A DNA stretch of 64,000 bases from Oscillospiraceae bacterium (GCA_022800525.1 JAAWQM010000006.1:1-64000), one strand, 5' to 3'. Shown: positions 22,938 through 32,107, numbered from the stretch's first letter. Notes: generated from the letters alone by a model not told the origin. A program made the numbers and translations.

Positions 22938-22997
22938 CTCACCATCGCAAGCCCTATCCCAACGGTCATTTTTTGTAATTTTGAAGGAGGAAACGTG

Positions 22998-24383
22998 ATG
23001 AAGAAGTTACTTGCGCTCTTGCTGGCAATGGCCATGGCCTTTGCCCTGGTGGCCTGCGGCGGCGACAACCAGGATCCCCCCGCCCAGGACAACAATCCCC
23101 CCGCCGCTGACGACAAGACCCCGGCGGACACCACCCCCACCGACAGCGACCCCGCTCCCGCCGGCCCCGCCGGGGCCAGCGAGATCACCCTGTAGACCTA
23201 CCCCATCGGCAACTGGGGCAAGGAGGACGTTCTCCAGCCCCTGCTGGACGCCTTTGAGGCCGACACCGGCATCAAGGTGAAGGTGGAGTACCTGGCCTAC
23301 GCCGACGGCGACGACAAGGTCAACACCGCCCTCACCGTAGGCGGCGCGCCGGACCTGGTGCTGGAGGGCCCCCAGCGGCTGGTGTCCAACTGGGGCAACG
23401 GCGGCTACATGGTGGACCTCAGCGACATGCTGGACGAGACCGATAAGAGCGAGATCGCCGCGTCCGCCCTGGGCTGCGCCACCTCCGCCGACGGCAAGCT
23501 GTACATGTATCCCCTGGTCATGACCGCCCACTGCATGGCCGTCAACCTCAACGCCTTCCAGGAGGCGGGGGCCGACCAGTACCTGGATCTGGACAGCCAC
23601 ACCTGGACCACCGATGATTTCATCAAGGCCGTGGAGGCCCTGTACGCCCACTACAACGACACCGTGGGCGCGGTGTTCTGCGCGGGCCAGGGCGGCGACC
23701 AGGGCACCCGCGCTCTGGTCAACAACCTCTATGGGGCCTCCTTCGTCAACGGGACCCACGACGGCTACACCTGGGACGATCCCAACAACATCAAGGCCCT
23801 GGAGCTGCTGCGGGACATGGACGGCATCGAGTTTGACGCGTCCCTGGCGGGCGGCGACGAGATCGCCAAGTTCTACCAGGGCATCCTGAAGATGGCGTTC
23901 TGCTGGAACATCCAGCAGCAGACCGATCCCAACGGGGCGGGCACCGGCACGGGCAAGACCCTCACCGGCGACGACATCGCCTTCATGGCCTTCCCGTCCC
24001 AGGACGGCAGCGCCTCCCTGTGCGGCGGCTGGTGGGGCTTCGGCATCTTTGATAACGGCGACGCCGCCCGCATCGAGGCCGCCAAGACCTTCATCAAGTA
24101 CATGTGCGACTCCGAGCACACCGCCGAGGCGGTGAAGACCGCCACCTTCTATCCCGCCCGCAGCGCCGCCGAGGGCACGGACCTGTCCAACGTCTGGGCG
24201 GGCAACGACCTGATGGCCGAGTACAACAAGCTTCTCCCCATGCTGGGCGAGTACTATGAGGACACCAAGGGCTGGACCCAGGCCCGCACCTCCTGGTGGA
24301 ACATGCTCCAGGATATCGGCGAGGGCGCCGGCATCGCGGAGACCGTGGCCACCTTCCAGGCTGAGGCCAACGCGGCAGGCTGA
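22998..24383 (+). pseudogene. Sugar ABC transporter substrate-binding lipoprotein interrupted by an in-frame TAG
   Basis: The intact frame would give 461 residues: a lipoprotein signal (LAMAMAFALVACGG), a Pro/Asp-rich tether, then a family 1 extracellular sugar-binding domain. Codon 66 (23193-23195) is TAG where related proteins usually carry Trp (context EITL-x-TYPIGNWG), a one-base change from TGG. The frame then continues without interruption to the TGA at 24381-24383 and looks fully coding (KVEYLAYADGDDKVNTAL ... GWWGFGIFDNGDAARI). Downstream permease and sialic-acid genes are intact. So either the gene is newly inactivated, or read-through or an error is involved. By context the ligand would be sialic acid or a sialylated sugar. 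Confidence 0.85.
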
Positions 24384-24417
24384 TTTCCGCCGCGCCTGAC
24401 AAGCTGAAAAGGGTACG

Positions 24418-24453
24418 CGCGCCCCACCCCCGCCTGCGCGGGGGTGGGGCGCG
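24418..24453 (+). terminator. 16-bp hairpin between binding-protein and permease genes
   Basis: A perfect 16-base stem (24418-24433 with 24438-24453, loop CTGC) has no U-tract. Such intercistronic hairpins commonly stabilise the binding-protein message and reduce permease expression. Confidence 0.6.
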
Positions 24454-24540
24454 GTCTGTAGCGGCTGTCAACCCTCCGGGCGGCGGTCCGCCCCGTGTAC
24501 CATCCATACCAGGACTTTATTTCAGAAGGGAGTGCTTCCG

Positions 24541-25446
24541 TTGGCCAAACAATCCGCCTCCATGAGCCGGGCCCTCCAGCGGCGTGAGAACACCGCGGGC
24601 TACCTGTTCATGCTGCCCAGCCTGCTCTTCTTTGTGGGCTTCGTCGTGATTCCCATGATCCTGTGCATCTTCACCAGCCTGACCGACGCGAATATGAACA
24701 GCTCCGGCCACTTCGTGGGGCTGAACAATTTCATCCGGCTTTGGAGCGACAAGACCTTCCGGGAGGCGCTGGTGAACACGCTGGTCATCGTGGTGGTCAG
24801 CGTTCCCGCCGTGTGCGCCTTCTCCCTGTGGGTCTCCTCCGCCATCTACAAGATGAACGGCAAGCTGCTGTCCGCCTTCCGCTGCATTTTTTACCTCCCT
24901 GTGGTCACGGGTTCCGTGGCGGTGACGGTGGTGTGGAAGTGGATGTACGACAACTACAACGGCATCTTCAACTATATCCTCAAGGGGACCGGCCTGATTG
25001 AGAAGAACATCAACTGGCTGGGGGACCCCAGGTTCGCCCTGTGGTGCATCATCCTGATTCTGTTCACCACGTCGGTGGGCCAGCCCATTGTGCTGTACGT
25101 CTCCGCCCTGGGCAACGTGGACCAGACGCTGGTGGAGGCCGCCCAGGTGGACGGTGCCACCAACTTTCAGGTCTTCTGGAAGGTCAAGTGGGCCCAGATG
25201 CTGCCCACCACGCTGTACATCCTGGTCATCACCACCATCAACTCCTTCCAGTGCTTCGCGCTGATTCAGCTGCTGACCTCCGGCGGCTCGGGCACCAACA
25301 CGGTGATGTACCACATCTACTTCACAGCCTTCAAGCTCACGGAGCAGGCGGGCCACTTCGGCTACGCCAACGCCATGGGCGTGGTGCTGGCCCTGTTCAT
25401 CGGCGCGCTGTCCGCGCTCCAGTTCAAGCTGGCGAAAGAAAAGTAA
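24541..25446 (+). CDS. Sugar ABC transporter permease (MalF type)
   Basis: This 301-residue membrane protein has six predicted transmembrane helices and the cytoplasmic EAA loop (LVEAAQVDGATNFQVFWKVKWAQMLP), which contacts the ATPase. The start is TTG 24541, after GAAGGGAG with suitable spacing; the GTG at 24532 lies inside that site. It forms the import channel with the next gene. No ATPase gene is in the operon, so a shared MsmK-like ATPase encoded elsewhere is expected, as is usual for this transporter class in Firmicutes. Confidence 0.92.
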   Translation: MAKQSASMSRALQRRENTAGYLFMLPSLLFFVGFVVIPMILCIFTSLTDANMNSSGHFVGLNNFIRLWSDKTFREALVNTLVIVVVSVPAVCAFSLWVSSAIYKMNGKLLSAFRCIFYLPVVTGSVAVTVVWKWMYDNYNGIFNYILKGTGLIEKNINWLGDPRFALWCIILILFTTSVGQPIVLYVSALGNVDQTLVEAAQVDGATNFQVFWKVKWAQMLPTTLYILVITTINSFQCFALIQLLTSGGSGTNTVMYHIYFTAFKLTEQAGHFGYANAMGVVLALFIGALSALQFKLAKEK

Positions 25447-25461
25447 GGGAGGGTCAAGGAA

Positions 25462-26346
25462 ATGAAAATCAGTTCACCGAAAACCAGAGCCTACCAGGCG
25501 GCGTGCATGATTCTCATCGTCATACTGGCGCTGCTGTTCATTTTCCCGCTGTACTGGATTCTCACCGGCGCATTCAAGACGGCGGCGGACATCTACGACC
25601 CGGACCCCTCCTGGATTCCCAAGGAGTGGACGCTGGACAACTTCGGGAAGCTGTTTTCCCGCCGTCCGGTGCCGCTGTTTGACATCTTCGGCGTCACCGG
25701 CCCCACCGTACCGGGCGCGGTGCGCTGGCTCATCAACACGGTATTCATGGCGGTCATGTCCATGCTGCTGACCTGCCTCACCGCCGCCATGGCGGGCTAC
25801 GCCCTGGCCAAGAAGCGGTTTGTGGGCCGGGGGATCATCTTCTCCCTGATCGTGTGCGCCATGGCCCTGCCCAAGCAGGTCATCCTGATCCCGCTGCTGC
25901 GGGAAATGGGTGCGCTGAACCTGTGGGACACCCCGTGGGCAGTCATCTTCCCCACGGTAGGCTGGCCCTTCGGCGTGTTTCTGATGAAGCAGTTCTCCGA
26001 GAGCATCCCGGGCGAAATCCTGGAGGCCACCCGCATCGACGGGGCCAGCGAGCTGAAGACCTTCGCCACGGTGGTCATGCCGATGATCAAGCCGGGCATC
26101 GGGGCGCTGGCGATCTTCACCTTCATCAACTGCTGGAACGACTACTTCATGCAGCTGGTCATGCTGGCCAGCACGGAGCAGCATACCATCTCCCTTGGCA
26201 TCGCCACCATGCAGTCGGAAACCAGCATCGACCTGGGCCTTCTGATGTCCGGCGCGTCAGTGGCCGCAGTGCCCATCATCATCGTGTTCCTGATCTTCCA
26301 GAAGTACTTCACCCAGGGCATCACCATGGGCGCGGTGAAGGGATAA
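25462..26346 (+). CDS. Sugar ABC transporter permease (MalG type)
   Basis: This 294-residue protein is the second half of the channel. It has the MalG-like N-terminal segment (FIFPLYWILTGAFKTAADIY), six predicted helices and the EAA loop (ILEATRIDGASELKTFATVVMPMIKPG). It ends with the family-typical FQKYFTQGITMGAVKG. It lies 15 bases after the partner permease gene. Confidence 0.93.
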   Translation: MKISSPKTRAYQAACMILIVILALLFIFPLYWILTGAFKTAADIYDPDPSWIPKEWTLDNFGKLFSRRPVPLFDIFGVTGPTVPGAVRWLINTVFMAVMSMLLTCLTAAMAGYALAKKRFVGRGIIFSLIVCAMALPKQVILIPLLREMGALNLWDTPWAVIFPTVGWPFGVFLMKQFSESIPGEILEATRIDGASELKTFATVVMPMIKPGIGALAIFTFINCWNDYFMQLVMLASTEQHTISLGIATMQSETSIDLGLLMSGASVAAVPIIIVFLIFQKYFTQGITMGAVKG

Positions 26347-26356
26347 ACTGCGGGGT

Positions 26357-26421
26357 GCAGGGGGCTCAGCCCCCTGCCGGAGTCCAGAGGCGGAGCCTCT
26401 GGTGGGTTTGGGCGAAGCCCA
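26357..26421. repeat. Triple short-hairpin (REP-like) sequence inside the operon
   Basis: Three adjacent short hairpins occupy the gap between permease and nanQ: GCAGGGGG/CCCCCTGC (26357-26377), CCAGAGGC/GCCTCTGG (26384-26402) and TGGGC/GCCCA (26409-26421). They resemble REP/BIME-type intergenic repeats and contain no reading frame. Confidence 0.65.
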
Positions 26422-26447
26422 GCACGCAATCGTGAGAGGATAAAAAA

Positions 26448-26906
26448 ATGATCTACGCCAAAAACAGCGACGCCCTGTCATACCGGGGCATCCATCCCAA
26501 CCTGGACCTTGCGCTGGAGCATATCACGGAGGACTTCCTGGCAGCCGTGGGCGAGACCCGGACGGAGCTGAAAGGAAGCGACGTCTACGCAGCCCGCTTC
26601 ACCTACGAGACGGTCCCGCCGGAGGAGAGCTTCTTCGAGGCCCACAAAAAGTACCTGGATATCCACATCATGCTGTCCGGGTCAGAGCAGGTGGAAATCG
26701 CGCCGCCGGAGAAGCTGACGGAGTTTGACCGGACAGAGGCCAGCGACTTCTACGCCTACCGCGGGGAGGGGGACTACAAGCTGACCCTGTCTCCGGGGGA
26801 CTTCCTGGCGGTGTTCCCCAACGACGCGCACCGGATCAAAATGCAGACAGACGGCCCGAGGACCGTCACGAAGGCCGTTTTCAAGGTCCGCATCCATGAA
26901 GGATAA
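26448..26906 (+). CDS. nanQ: YhcH/YjgK/YiaL family sugar anomerase-like protein
   Basis: This 152-residue single-domain protein of the YhcH family is a beta-barrel often encoded in sialic-acid operons. E. coli NanQ (YhcH) is described as an N-acetylneuraminate anomerase. Conserved features here are the metal-site EAHKKYLDIHIMLSG segment (E and H residues), PGDFLAVFPNDAHR and the C-terminal KAVFKV strand. Its position directly upstream of nanA supports this role. The symbol follows the E. coli name and is an inference from context. Confidence 0.8.
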   Translation: MIYAKNSDALSYRGIHPNLDLALEHITEDFLAAVGETRTELKGSDVYAARFTYETVPPEESFFEAHKKYLDIHIMLSGSEQVEIAPPEKLTEFDRTEASDFYAYRGEGDYKLTLSPGDFLAVFPNDAHRIKMQTDGPRTVTKAVFKVRIHEG

Positions 26907-26921
26907 GGAGAAAAATTTGAA

Positions 26922-27830
26922 ATGAAAGAAAATTTTAAGTACCAGGGTATTTTCCCAGCGTTCTATGCGTGCTATAATAAAGAGGGCGGCGTCAGTCCGG
27001 AGGGCGTCCGCGCCCTGACCCGGTATCTGCTGGAGAAGGGGGTAAAGGGCCTCTATGTAGGCGGCTCCTCCGGTGAATGCATCTACCAGAGCGTGGCGGA
27101 GCGGAAGCTGACCCTTGAGAACGTGATGGCCGAGGCAGGCGGCAGGCTGACCATCATCGCCCACGTGGCCTGCAACAACACCGCCGACAGCCGGGAGCTG
27201 GCGGCCCACGCCGGGAGCCTGGGGGTGGACGCCATCGCCGCCATCCCCCCCATCTACTTCAAGCTGCCCCCCAAGGCCATCGCCCAATACTGGAACGACA
27301 TCTCCGCCGCCGCGCCGGACACGGACTTCATCATCTACAACATTCCCCAGCTGGCCGGGGTGGCCCTGACGGTCCCCCTGCTCCGGGAGATGCTGAAGAA
27401 CCCCCGGGTCATCGGCGTGAAGAACTCCTCCATGCCCGTCCAGGACATCCAGATGTGGAAGGACGAGGGGGCGGTGGTGTTCAACGGGCCGGATGAGCAG
27501 CTGCTCAGCGGCCTTGCCGCCGGGGCCGCCGGCGGCATCGGGGGAACCTACGCGGCCATGCCGGAGCTGTACCTGGAGATCATGCGCTGCTTCCAGACGG
27601 GCGAGCTGGAGAAGGGCAGGCAGGTGCAGAACGAGTGCTGCCGGATCATCTACAGGATGTGCTCCGCCCAGGGCAACATGTATGCCGTCATCAAGGAGGT
27701 CATCCGCCTCCAGGGCGGCCCCGACGCAGGCGGCGTGCGGGCCCCGCTGCTGGAGCTGGCGGCGGAGGACCGGCCCATCGCGGAGGAGGCGGCCCGGATG
27801 ATCGGGGAGGCCGTGAGGCAGTACTGCTGA
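26922..27830 (+). CDS. nanA: N-acetylneuraminate lyase (DHDPS/NAL family)
   Basis: This 302-residue class I aldolase should split N-acetylneuraminate into N-acetylmannosamine and pyruvate. Signature features are GGSSGECIYQS (pyruvate carboxylate-binding; the family has GSTGE or GSSGE), the catalytic Tyr in IIYNIPQ and the Schiff-base Lys in VIGVKNSS. FNGPDEQLLSGLAAGAAGGIGGTY follows. The Gly-Ser-Ser-Gly-Glu and adjacent residues favour NAL over DapA, and the operon context agrees. It is 15 bases after nanQ. Confidence 0.9.
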   Translation: MKENFKYQGIFPAFYACYNKEGGVSPEGVRALTRYLLEKGVKGLYVGGSSGECIYQSVAERKLTLENVMAEAGGRLTIIAHVACNNTADSRELAAHAGSLGVDAIAAIPPIYFKLPPKAIAQYWNDISAAAPDTDFIIYNIPQLAGVALTVPLLREMLKNPRVIGVKNSSMPVQDIQMWKDEGAVVFNGPDEQLLSGLAAGAAGGIGGTYAAMPELYLEIMRCFQTGELEKGRQVQNECCRIIYRMCSAQGNMYAVIKEVIRLQGGPDAGGVRAPLLELAAEDRPIAEEAARMIGEAVRQYC

Positions 27831-27932
27831 CGCTCCGACAGGTTCCCGCCCTGACACGTATACACCCATTTCCCCGGCGTTCCCATGGGCCGCCGGGGAG
27901 ACGGATGGATTTTTTAAGGAGAGTATGACGAA

Positions 27933-28670
27933 ATGAAAATCTATGTGACCGAAGACTATAAGGCGATGAGCCGCAAGGCGGCCAACATCGTCTCCGCCCA
28001 GGTGATCCTGAAGCCCAACAGCGTGCTGGGCCTTGCCACCGGCTCCACGCCGGAGGGGATGTACGCCCAGCTGGTGGACTGGTACCGGAAGGGCGATCTG
28101 GACTTCGCGGCGGTGAAGAGCGTGAACCTGGACGAGTACGTGGGCCTGGAGCCCACCCATGAGCAGAGCTACCGCTATTTCATGCAGCACCACCTGTTCG
28201 ACCACGTGAACATCAACCCCGCCAACACCAACGTGCCCGACGGCCTGGCCGCCGACCCCGCCGGGGAGTGCACATGGTACAACCAGGTCATCCGGAACAT
28301 GGGCGGCATCGACCTCCAGGTGCTGGGCCTGGGCGGGAACGGACACATCGGCTTCAACGAGCCGGGCAACGCCTTTGAGCTGGAGACCCATGTGGTGGAC
28401 CTGAAGGAGGAGACCATCGAGGCCAACTCCCGGTTCTTCGCGTCCCGGGACGACGTGCCCCGTCAGGCCATGACCATGGGCATCAAGTCCATCATGATGG
28501 CGAAGAAGATCCTGCTGATGGCCAGCGGCGAGGCCAAGGCCGAGGCGCTGAAGCTGGCGTTCACCGGCCCTGTCACGCCCCAGGTGCCCGCCTCCATCCT
28601 CCAGCTGCACCCCTACGTCACCCTGGTGGCTGACAAGGCCGCCATGAGCAAGCTGGAAGGGCTGCTGTAA
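27933..28670 (+). CDS. nagB: Glucosamine-6-phosphate deaminase
   Basis: This 245-residue enzyme converts glucosamine-6-phosphate to fructose-6-phosphate and ammonia. Motifs include the phosphate-binding LATGSTPEGMY, the LDEYVGL catalytic Asp region, and LGLGGNGHIGFNEPG, which holds the ring-opening His. RQAMTMGIKSIMMAKKILLMASG follows. It ends the sialic-acid operon by channelling amino sugar into glycolysis. nanK, nanE and nagA are not in the operon, so those steps must be encoded elsewhere. Confidence 0.95.
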   Translation: MKIYVTEDYKAMSRKAANIVSAQVILKPNSVLGLATGSTPEGMYAQLVDWYRKGDLDFAAVKSVNLDEYVGLEPTHEQSYRYFMQHHLFDHVNINPANTNVPDGLAADPAGECTWYNQVIRNMGGIDLQVLGLGGNGHIGFNEPGNAFELETHVVDLKEETIEANSRFFASRDDVPRQAMTMGIKSIMMAKKILLMASGEAKAEALKLAFTGPVTPQVPASILQLHPYVTLVADKAAMSKLEGLL

Positions 28671-28690
28671 CCATTCCCTGAGAAGACAGA

Positions 28691-28723
28691 AGCGCCCCGG
28701 CCATTGGCCGGGGCGCTTTGCTT
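28691..28723 (+). terminator. Terminator of the sialic-acid operon
   Basis: A 12-base stem (28691-28702 with 28706-28717, loop ATT) is followed by TTTGCTTT. Confidence 0.8.
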
Positions 28724-28828
28724 TATGCGCTGGTTGAGGAGGGCGGCAGTAAGGAAGGGGGCGGGGAATCCCCGCCCCTTCGCAGATTCTGCGCGCCTGG
28801 GGGCCCTGCGTTACAGGACGGTTTTTCT

Positions 28829-29212
28829 TCACCGCCCCTTCGCCGCCGCGAATTCTGCGGCCTCCCGGACCCAGTCCATCAGTTCCCCGTCGATCTCCTC
28901 CGGGGAGCCGATGAGGAAATGGTGGGTCCAGCGGCTGGGGTACGGCTGGGAAGCGGCGTCCGCCCGGGGGGAGTCCAGCCGCCGGTTCAGCCCCAGGGTG
29001 ACGGTGATGTAGTGGTCCGGCCTGCGGGCCTTCCGCCGGGCGGGCAGGAAGGAGACGGCGGCGAACACACGGGGGTTGGTAAAGGTGATCTGGGTCTTCT
29101 GCACCCGGATTCCGGCCCCCGGGACCAGGGCAAGGACCGCCCGCTCAAAGGCTTCATACAGCCCCAGCGCGGCGGGGTCCTTTTCAAAGAAGAACAGCAC
29201 GTCAGGCCCCAT
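28829..29212 (-). CDS. DUF5655-type protein
   Basis: This 127-residue protein matches the DUF5655 type: FFEKDPAALGLYEAFERAV, then KTQITFTNPRVFAAVSFL and a C-terminal HHFLIGSPEEIDGELMDWVREA. Members are small soluble proteins of unknown function related to DNA-binding-like YdhG folds. The ATG at 29212 follows GGAG with 8 bases; a GTG at 29221 overlapping the htrA stop is an alternative. It is the last gene of the regulator-kinase-protease operon. Confidence 0.65.
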   Translation of the reverse strand: MGPDVLFFFEKDPAALGLYEAFERAVLALVPGAGIRVQKTQITFTNPRVFAAVSFLPARRKARRPDHYITVTLGLNRRLDSPRADAASQPYPSRWTHHFLIGSPEEIDGELMDWVREAAEFAAAKGR

Positions 29213-29217
29213 GTCCG

Positions 29218-30606
29218 TCACTCCGCCATCATGGTCATGATGATCTCCAGGTACTCCCCGTCCCGGAAGATGCGCACGGGCACCTCGTCCCCCACGTGGA
29301 GGTCCCGGCGGATGCTGAGGATCTGCTGGACGGAGGTGACCGTCTGGCCGTTGAAGGCCAGTACATAATCCCCCTCCAGAACCCCGGCCAGATCGCCGGT
29401 GAGCTCCGGCGTCACGCTCTCCACCCGCAGGCCCAGGGTCCCGTCAGGCAGCATCTCCGGAATCTTTGCGATGGACACCCCCAGCACCGGCTGGGGCTGG
29501 AGCTCCCCGAACTCAACGAGCTCGTTGACCCACCGGATGGCAAGGCTGGAGGGGATGGCGAAGCCCAGGCCCTCGATGGTGTCGTAGTCGCTCATCATCT
29601 TGATGGTGTTGATGCCGATGACCTGACCGTACTGGTTGATCAGCGGCCCGCCGGAGTTGCCGGAGTTGAGGGCGGCGGTGGTCTGGACGAGGGTCATGAC
29701 CACGCCGTCCACGTCCACATCCCGGTCGGTGGCGGAGATGATGCCGCTGGTGAGGGTGTTGCGCAGCTTCACCCCCAGGGGGTTGCCGATGGCGTAGACC
29801 GGGTCCCCCACCTCCAGGTCGTCGGACACGCCGAAGGCGGCGGAGGGCAGCTGTCCGCCCTCAATTTTCAGTACCGCCAGATCCACGTCCTCATCGTAGC
29901 CCACCACCTTGGCGTCGTACTCCGCGTCCACGCCGTAGGCGTTGGTGATCCACACCTGACAGGCGCCGCACCCGGCGATGACATGGCAGTTGGTCAGGAT
30001 GTACCCGTCAGAGGAGAAGATGACCCCGGTGCCCACGCTGTACATGCTGTTGTAGGTCTGGGGGCGGCCCAGGACGGTGACCACCGAGGGCGTCACCTGG
30101 TCATAGATCTCCTTTGCCGTCAGCTCCGGCAGATCCTCCGCCGGGAGGAGGCGCAGCCGGGCGTCGCCGCCGGTGGGGTAGGAGGGGATGGTAATGGTCT
30201 TGTCCTCCAGCTCGTCGCCGTAGTAGAAGTAGCCGTCCTCCCGGGGCGGGATGGCGTCCCTGTCCGGCGTCCGGGCGGGGATGCCGAAGCCGTTCTGGGT
30301 GAAGTACCAGAGCCCCACCCCCAGACAGACCAGAATCACCGCCAGGGACACCCCCACGTACAGCCGCACGCCCCAGTGGGATTTCTTCTGCTTCTCCGGC
30401 GGGGCGATGGCGGCCTGCCAGGGGGGCGGCGCGCTCCGCCGGGGCGGGCCGGTCCAGCCGGGGTCCTCCTCCGGCGGCAGGGCGGGGCGCATGGACTCCG
30501 GCAGCTCCCGCTCGTAGCGCAGGACCACCGGCTTCGCCGCCTCCGGCTGGCGGTAGGTCAGTATGATCTCTGTGGTCTCCTCAATTCTGATGTCTTCCAT
30601 CTCCAT
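29218..30606 (-). CDS. htrA: Membrane-anchored HtrA/DegP-type serine protease
   Basis: This 462-residue protease has a ~95-residue acidic and proline-rich cytoplasmic N-terminus and one membrane helix (~residues 96-118, YVGVSLAVILVCLGVGLWYF). An extracytoplasmic trypsin-like domain and a PDZ domain follow. The triad is His in ILTNCHVIAG, Asp in DVDLAVLKI and Ser in NSGNSGGPL. The PDZ domain starts near LGVSIAKIPEM. It degrades or refolds damaged proteins at the cell surface. Located directly behind a two-component pair, it resembles the CssRS-HtrA secretion-stress unit. Confidence 0.94.
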   Translation of the reverse strand: MEMEDIRIEETTEIILTYRQPEAAKPVVLRYERELPESMRPALPPEEDPGWTGPPRRSAPPPWQAAIAPPEKQKKSHWGVRLYVGVSLAVILVCLGVGLWYFTQNGFGIPARTPDRDAIPPREDGYFYYGDELEDKTITIPSYPTGGDARLRLLPAEDLPELTAKEIYDQVTPSVVTVLGRPQTYNSMYSVGTGVIFSSDGYILTNCHVIAGCGACQVWITNAYGVDAEYDAKVVGYDEDVDLAVLKIEGGQLPSAAFGVSDDLEVGDPVYAIGNPLGVKLRNTLTSGIISATDRDVDVDGVVMTLVQTTAALNSGNSGGPLINQYGQVIGINTIKMMSDYDTIEGLGFAIPSSLAIRWVNELVEFGELQPQPVLGVSIAKIPEMLPDGTLGLRVESVTPELTGDLAGVLEGDYVLAFNGQTVTSVQQILSIRRDLHVGDEVPVRIFRDGEYLEIIMTMMAE

Positions 30607-30624
30607 GACGCAAACTCTCTTTTC

Positions 30625-32103
30625 TCAGGATGGGGCCTTCCCGCCCCGGGCGGGAGCGGCGCGCTGGCGGTCGGCCTCCTCCGCAAGCTGCACGGTGAAG
30701 GCGAAGGTGGTGACGCCGTCCTGGCTGGCGGCGGTGATCTTCTCGTGGTGCTGCTCCAGGATGGTGCGCACGATATACAGGCCCAGGCCCACCCCGTCCT
30801 TGTCCTCGCTGCGGGAGCGGTCGGACTTGTGGAACCGCTCGAACAGCAGGGGCAGCTCCTCGGGGGGGATCGTGTGTCCGTCGTTGCGGACGGTGACCAC
30901 CGCCTTCTCCCCCTTCTTCTCCAGGCCCAGGAAGAGGGTGCTGTTCCGTGATGCGAACTTGGCGGCGTTCTCCAGCAGGTTGTAGACCACCTGGGTCAGC
31001 AGGTCGTTGTCCCCCAGGACCATCACCGGGTCCTCGGGAATCTCCACGTCCACGTCCAGCCCCCGGGCGGTGATCTTCTTCTCCATGCTCACCAGCACCC
31101 GGCGCATGGACTCGGACAGATCGAAGGCTTTTTTCTGGTGGATGAGGTCCAGGCTCTGGAGCTGGCTCACGTCCAGCATCCGGCGGACCAGGCGGCTCAG
31201 GCGGCGGCTCTCGGCGGAGATGATGGACAGGTACTGCCGCTCCTCCTCCGGGGAGATGACCCCGTCCAGGATGCCGTCGGCGTAGCCCGCGATGGTGGTC
31301 ATGGGGGTCTTCAGCTCGTGGGAGATGTTGGCGATGAACTCCCGGCGCTGCTGCTCCGTTTTCTGGAGGGAGTCGGCCATGGCGTTGAACGCCTCGGTCA
31401 GCTCCCCGATCTCGTCCTCCCGGCCCGTATCCTGGACCCGGGCGTCGAAGTTGCCGTCAGCGAAGCGGCGGGAGGCGGCGGCCATGTCCCGGATGGGCTT
31501 GGCCTGCTGCATGGCGGTGGCCGCCGTGGCCACGAAGGCGATGAGCAGCACCGTGACGGCGGTCATGGCGAAGATGCCCAGGAAGGCCCGCCACATCTCC
31601 GTCATGGAGTTGGGCTCCGCCACCGCCAGCACGGGGCCGATGACCACGTTCCCGGTGCTGCGGGCGGGCACCGCCACCACAATCCGGGCCTTCTCATAGA
31701 GCCCCAGGGTGGAGGAGCCCAGGTAGCTCTCCCCCTTGGCCAGCTTCTCGCCCATGGCGGCGGGGAGGTTCACGTCCCGGTTGTCCAGCTCCGTGTTGGT
31801 GCCGATGAAGGCCCCGGCCTGGGGCACGTAGATGAGGAAGTCGGTGCCGCTCATCTGCTGGGCCACCCCCAGCAGGGAGCGGATGCCGTCCCGCTGGCTC
31901 AGCCAGGTGCCGGAGTTGGCGTAGGCGTCCAGGGCCATCTGGGCGATGATCTCCGCCCGGCTGCGCAGCTCCGCCCGCTTCTCGGTCATGATGTAGCTGT
32001 AGGTCAGGGCGAAGAAGGACGCGCCCAGCAGCACCAGCGTCAGCGCCACCATGCCCACCGTCACGGTGAAGGTGCGCCAGTAGATGCCCTTGAATCTGCG
32101 CAT
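30625..32103 (-). CDS. HAMP-containing sensor histidine kinase
   Basis: This 492-residue kinase has two membrane helices (~residues 12-38 and ~175-200) around a ~135-residue extracytoplasmic sensor. A HAMP linker (ASRRFADGNFDARVQDTGREDEIGEL) and the H-box FIANISHELKTPMTTIAGYADG follow. The ATPase domain has the N-box VVYNLLENAAKFA, F-box and G2 box DGVGLGLYIVRTIL. The G1 box appears as VRNDGHTIP, with Asn-Asp-Gly replacing the usual Asp-x-Gly, a known variant. It starts 4 bases after the response-regulator stop and precedes htrA, so it probably monitors the cell envelope. Confidence 0.94.
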   Translation of the reverse strand: MRRFKGIYWRTFTVTVGMVALTLVLLGASFFALTYSYIMTEKRAELRSRAEIIAQMALDAYANSGTWLSQRDGIRSLLGVAQQMSGTDFLIYVPQAGAFIGTNTELDNRDVNLPAAMGEKLAKGESYLGSSTLGLYEKARIVVAVPARSTGNVVIGPVLAVAEPNSMTEMWRAFLGIFAMTAVTVLLIAFVATAATAMQQAKPIRDMAAASRRFADGNFDARVQDTGREDEIGELTEAFNAMADSLQKTEQQRREFIANISHELKTPMTTIAGYADGILDGVISPEEERQYLSIISAESRRLSRLVRRMLDVSQLQSLDLIHQKKAFDLSESMRRVLVSMEKKITARGLDVDVEIPEDPVMVLGDNDLLTQVVYNLLENAAKFASRNSTLFLGLEKKGEKAVVTVRNDGHTIPPEELPLLFERFHKSDRSRSEDKDGVGLGLYIVRTILEQHHEKITAASQDGVTTFAFTVQLAEEADRQRAAPARGGKAPS

Positions 32104-32107
32104 CCGC

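Noticed and set aside
23193..23195. Recoded codon (pyrrolysine or a TAG-reassigned code) in the binding protein
   Set aside because: Several neighbouring genes end in TAG as a plain stop, no pyl genes are visible, and a Trp codon one base away explains the site better. It is also not TGA, so selenocysteine is excluded.
26682..28832. A 716-codon minus-strand frame opposite nanA and nagB
   Set aside because: Antisense shadow of well-identified enzymes with no domain of its own.
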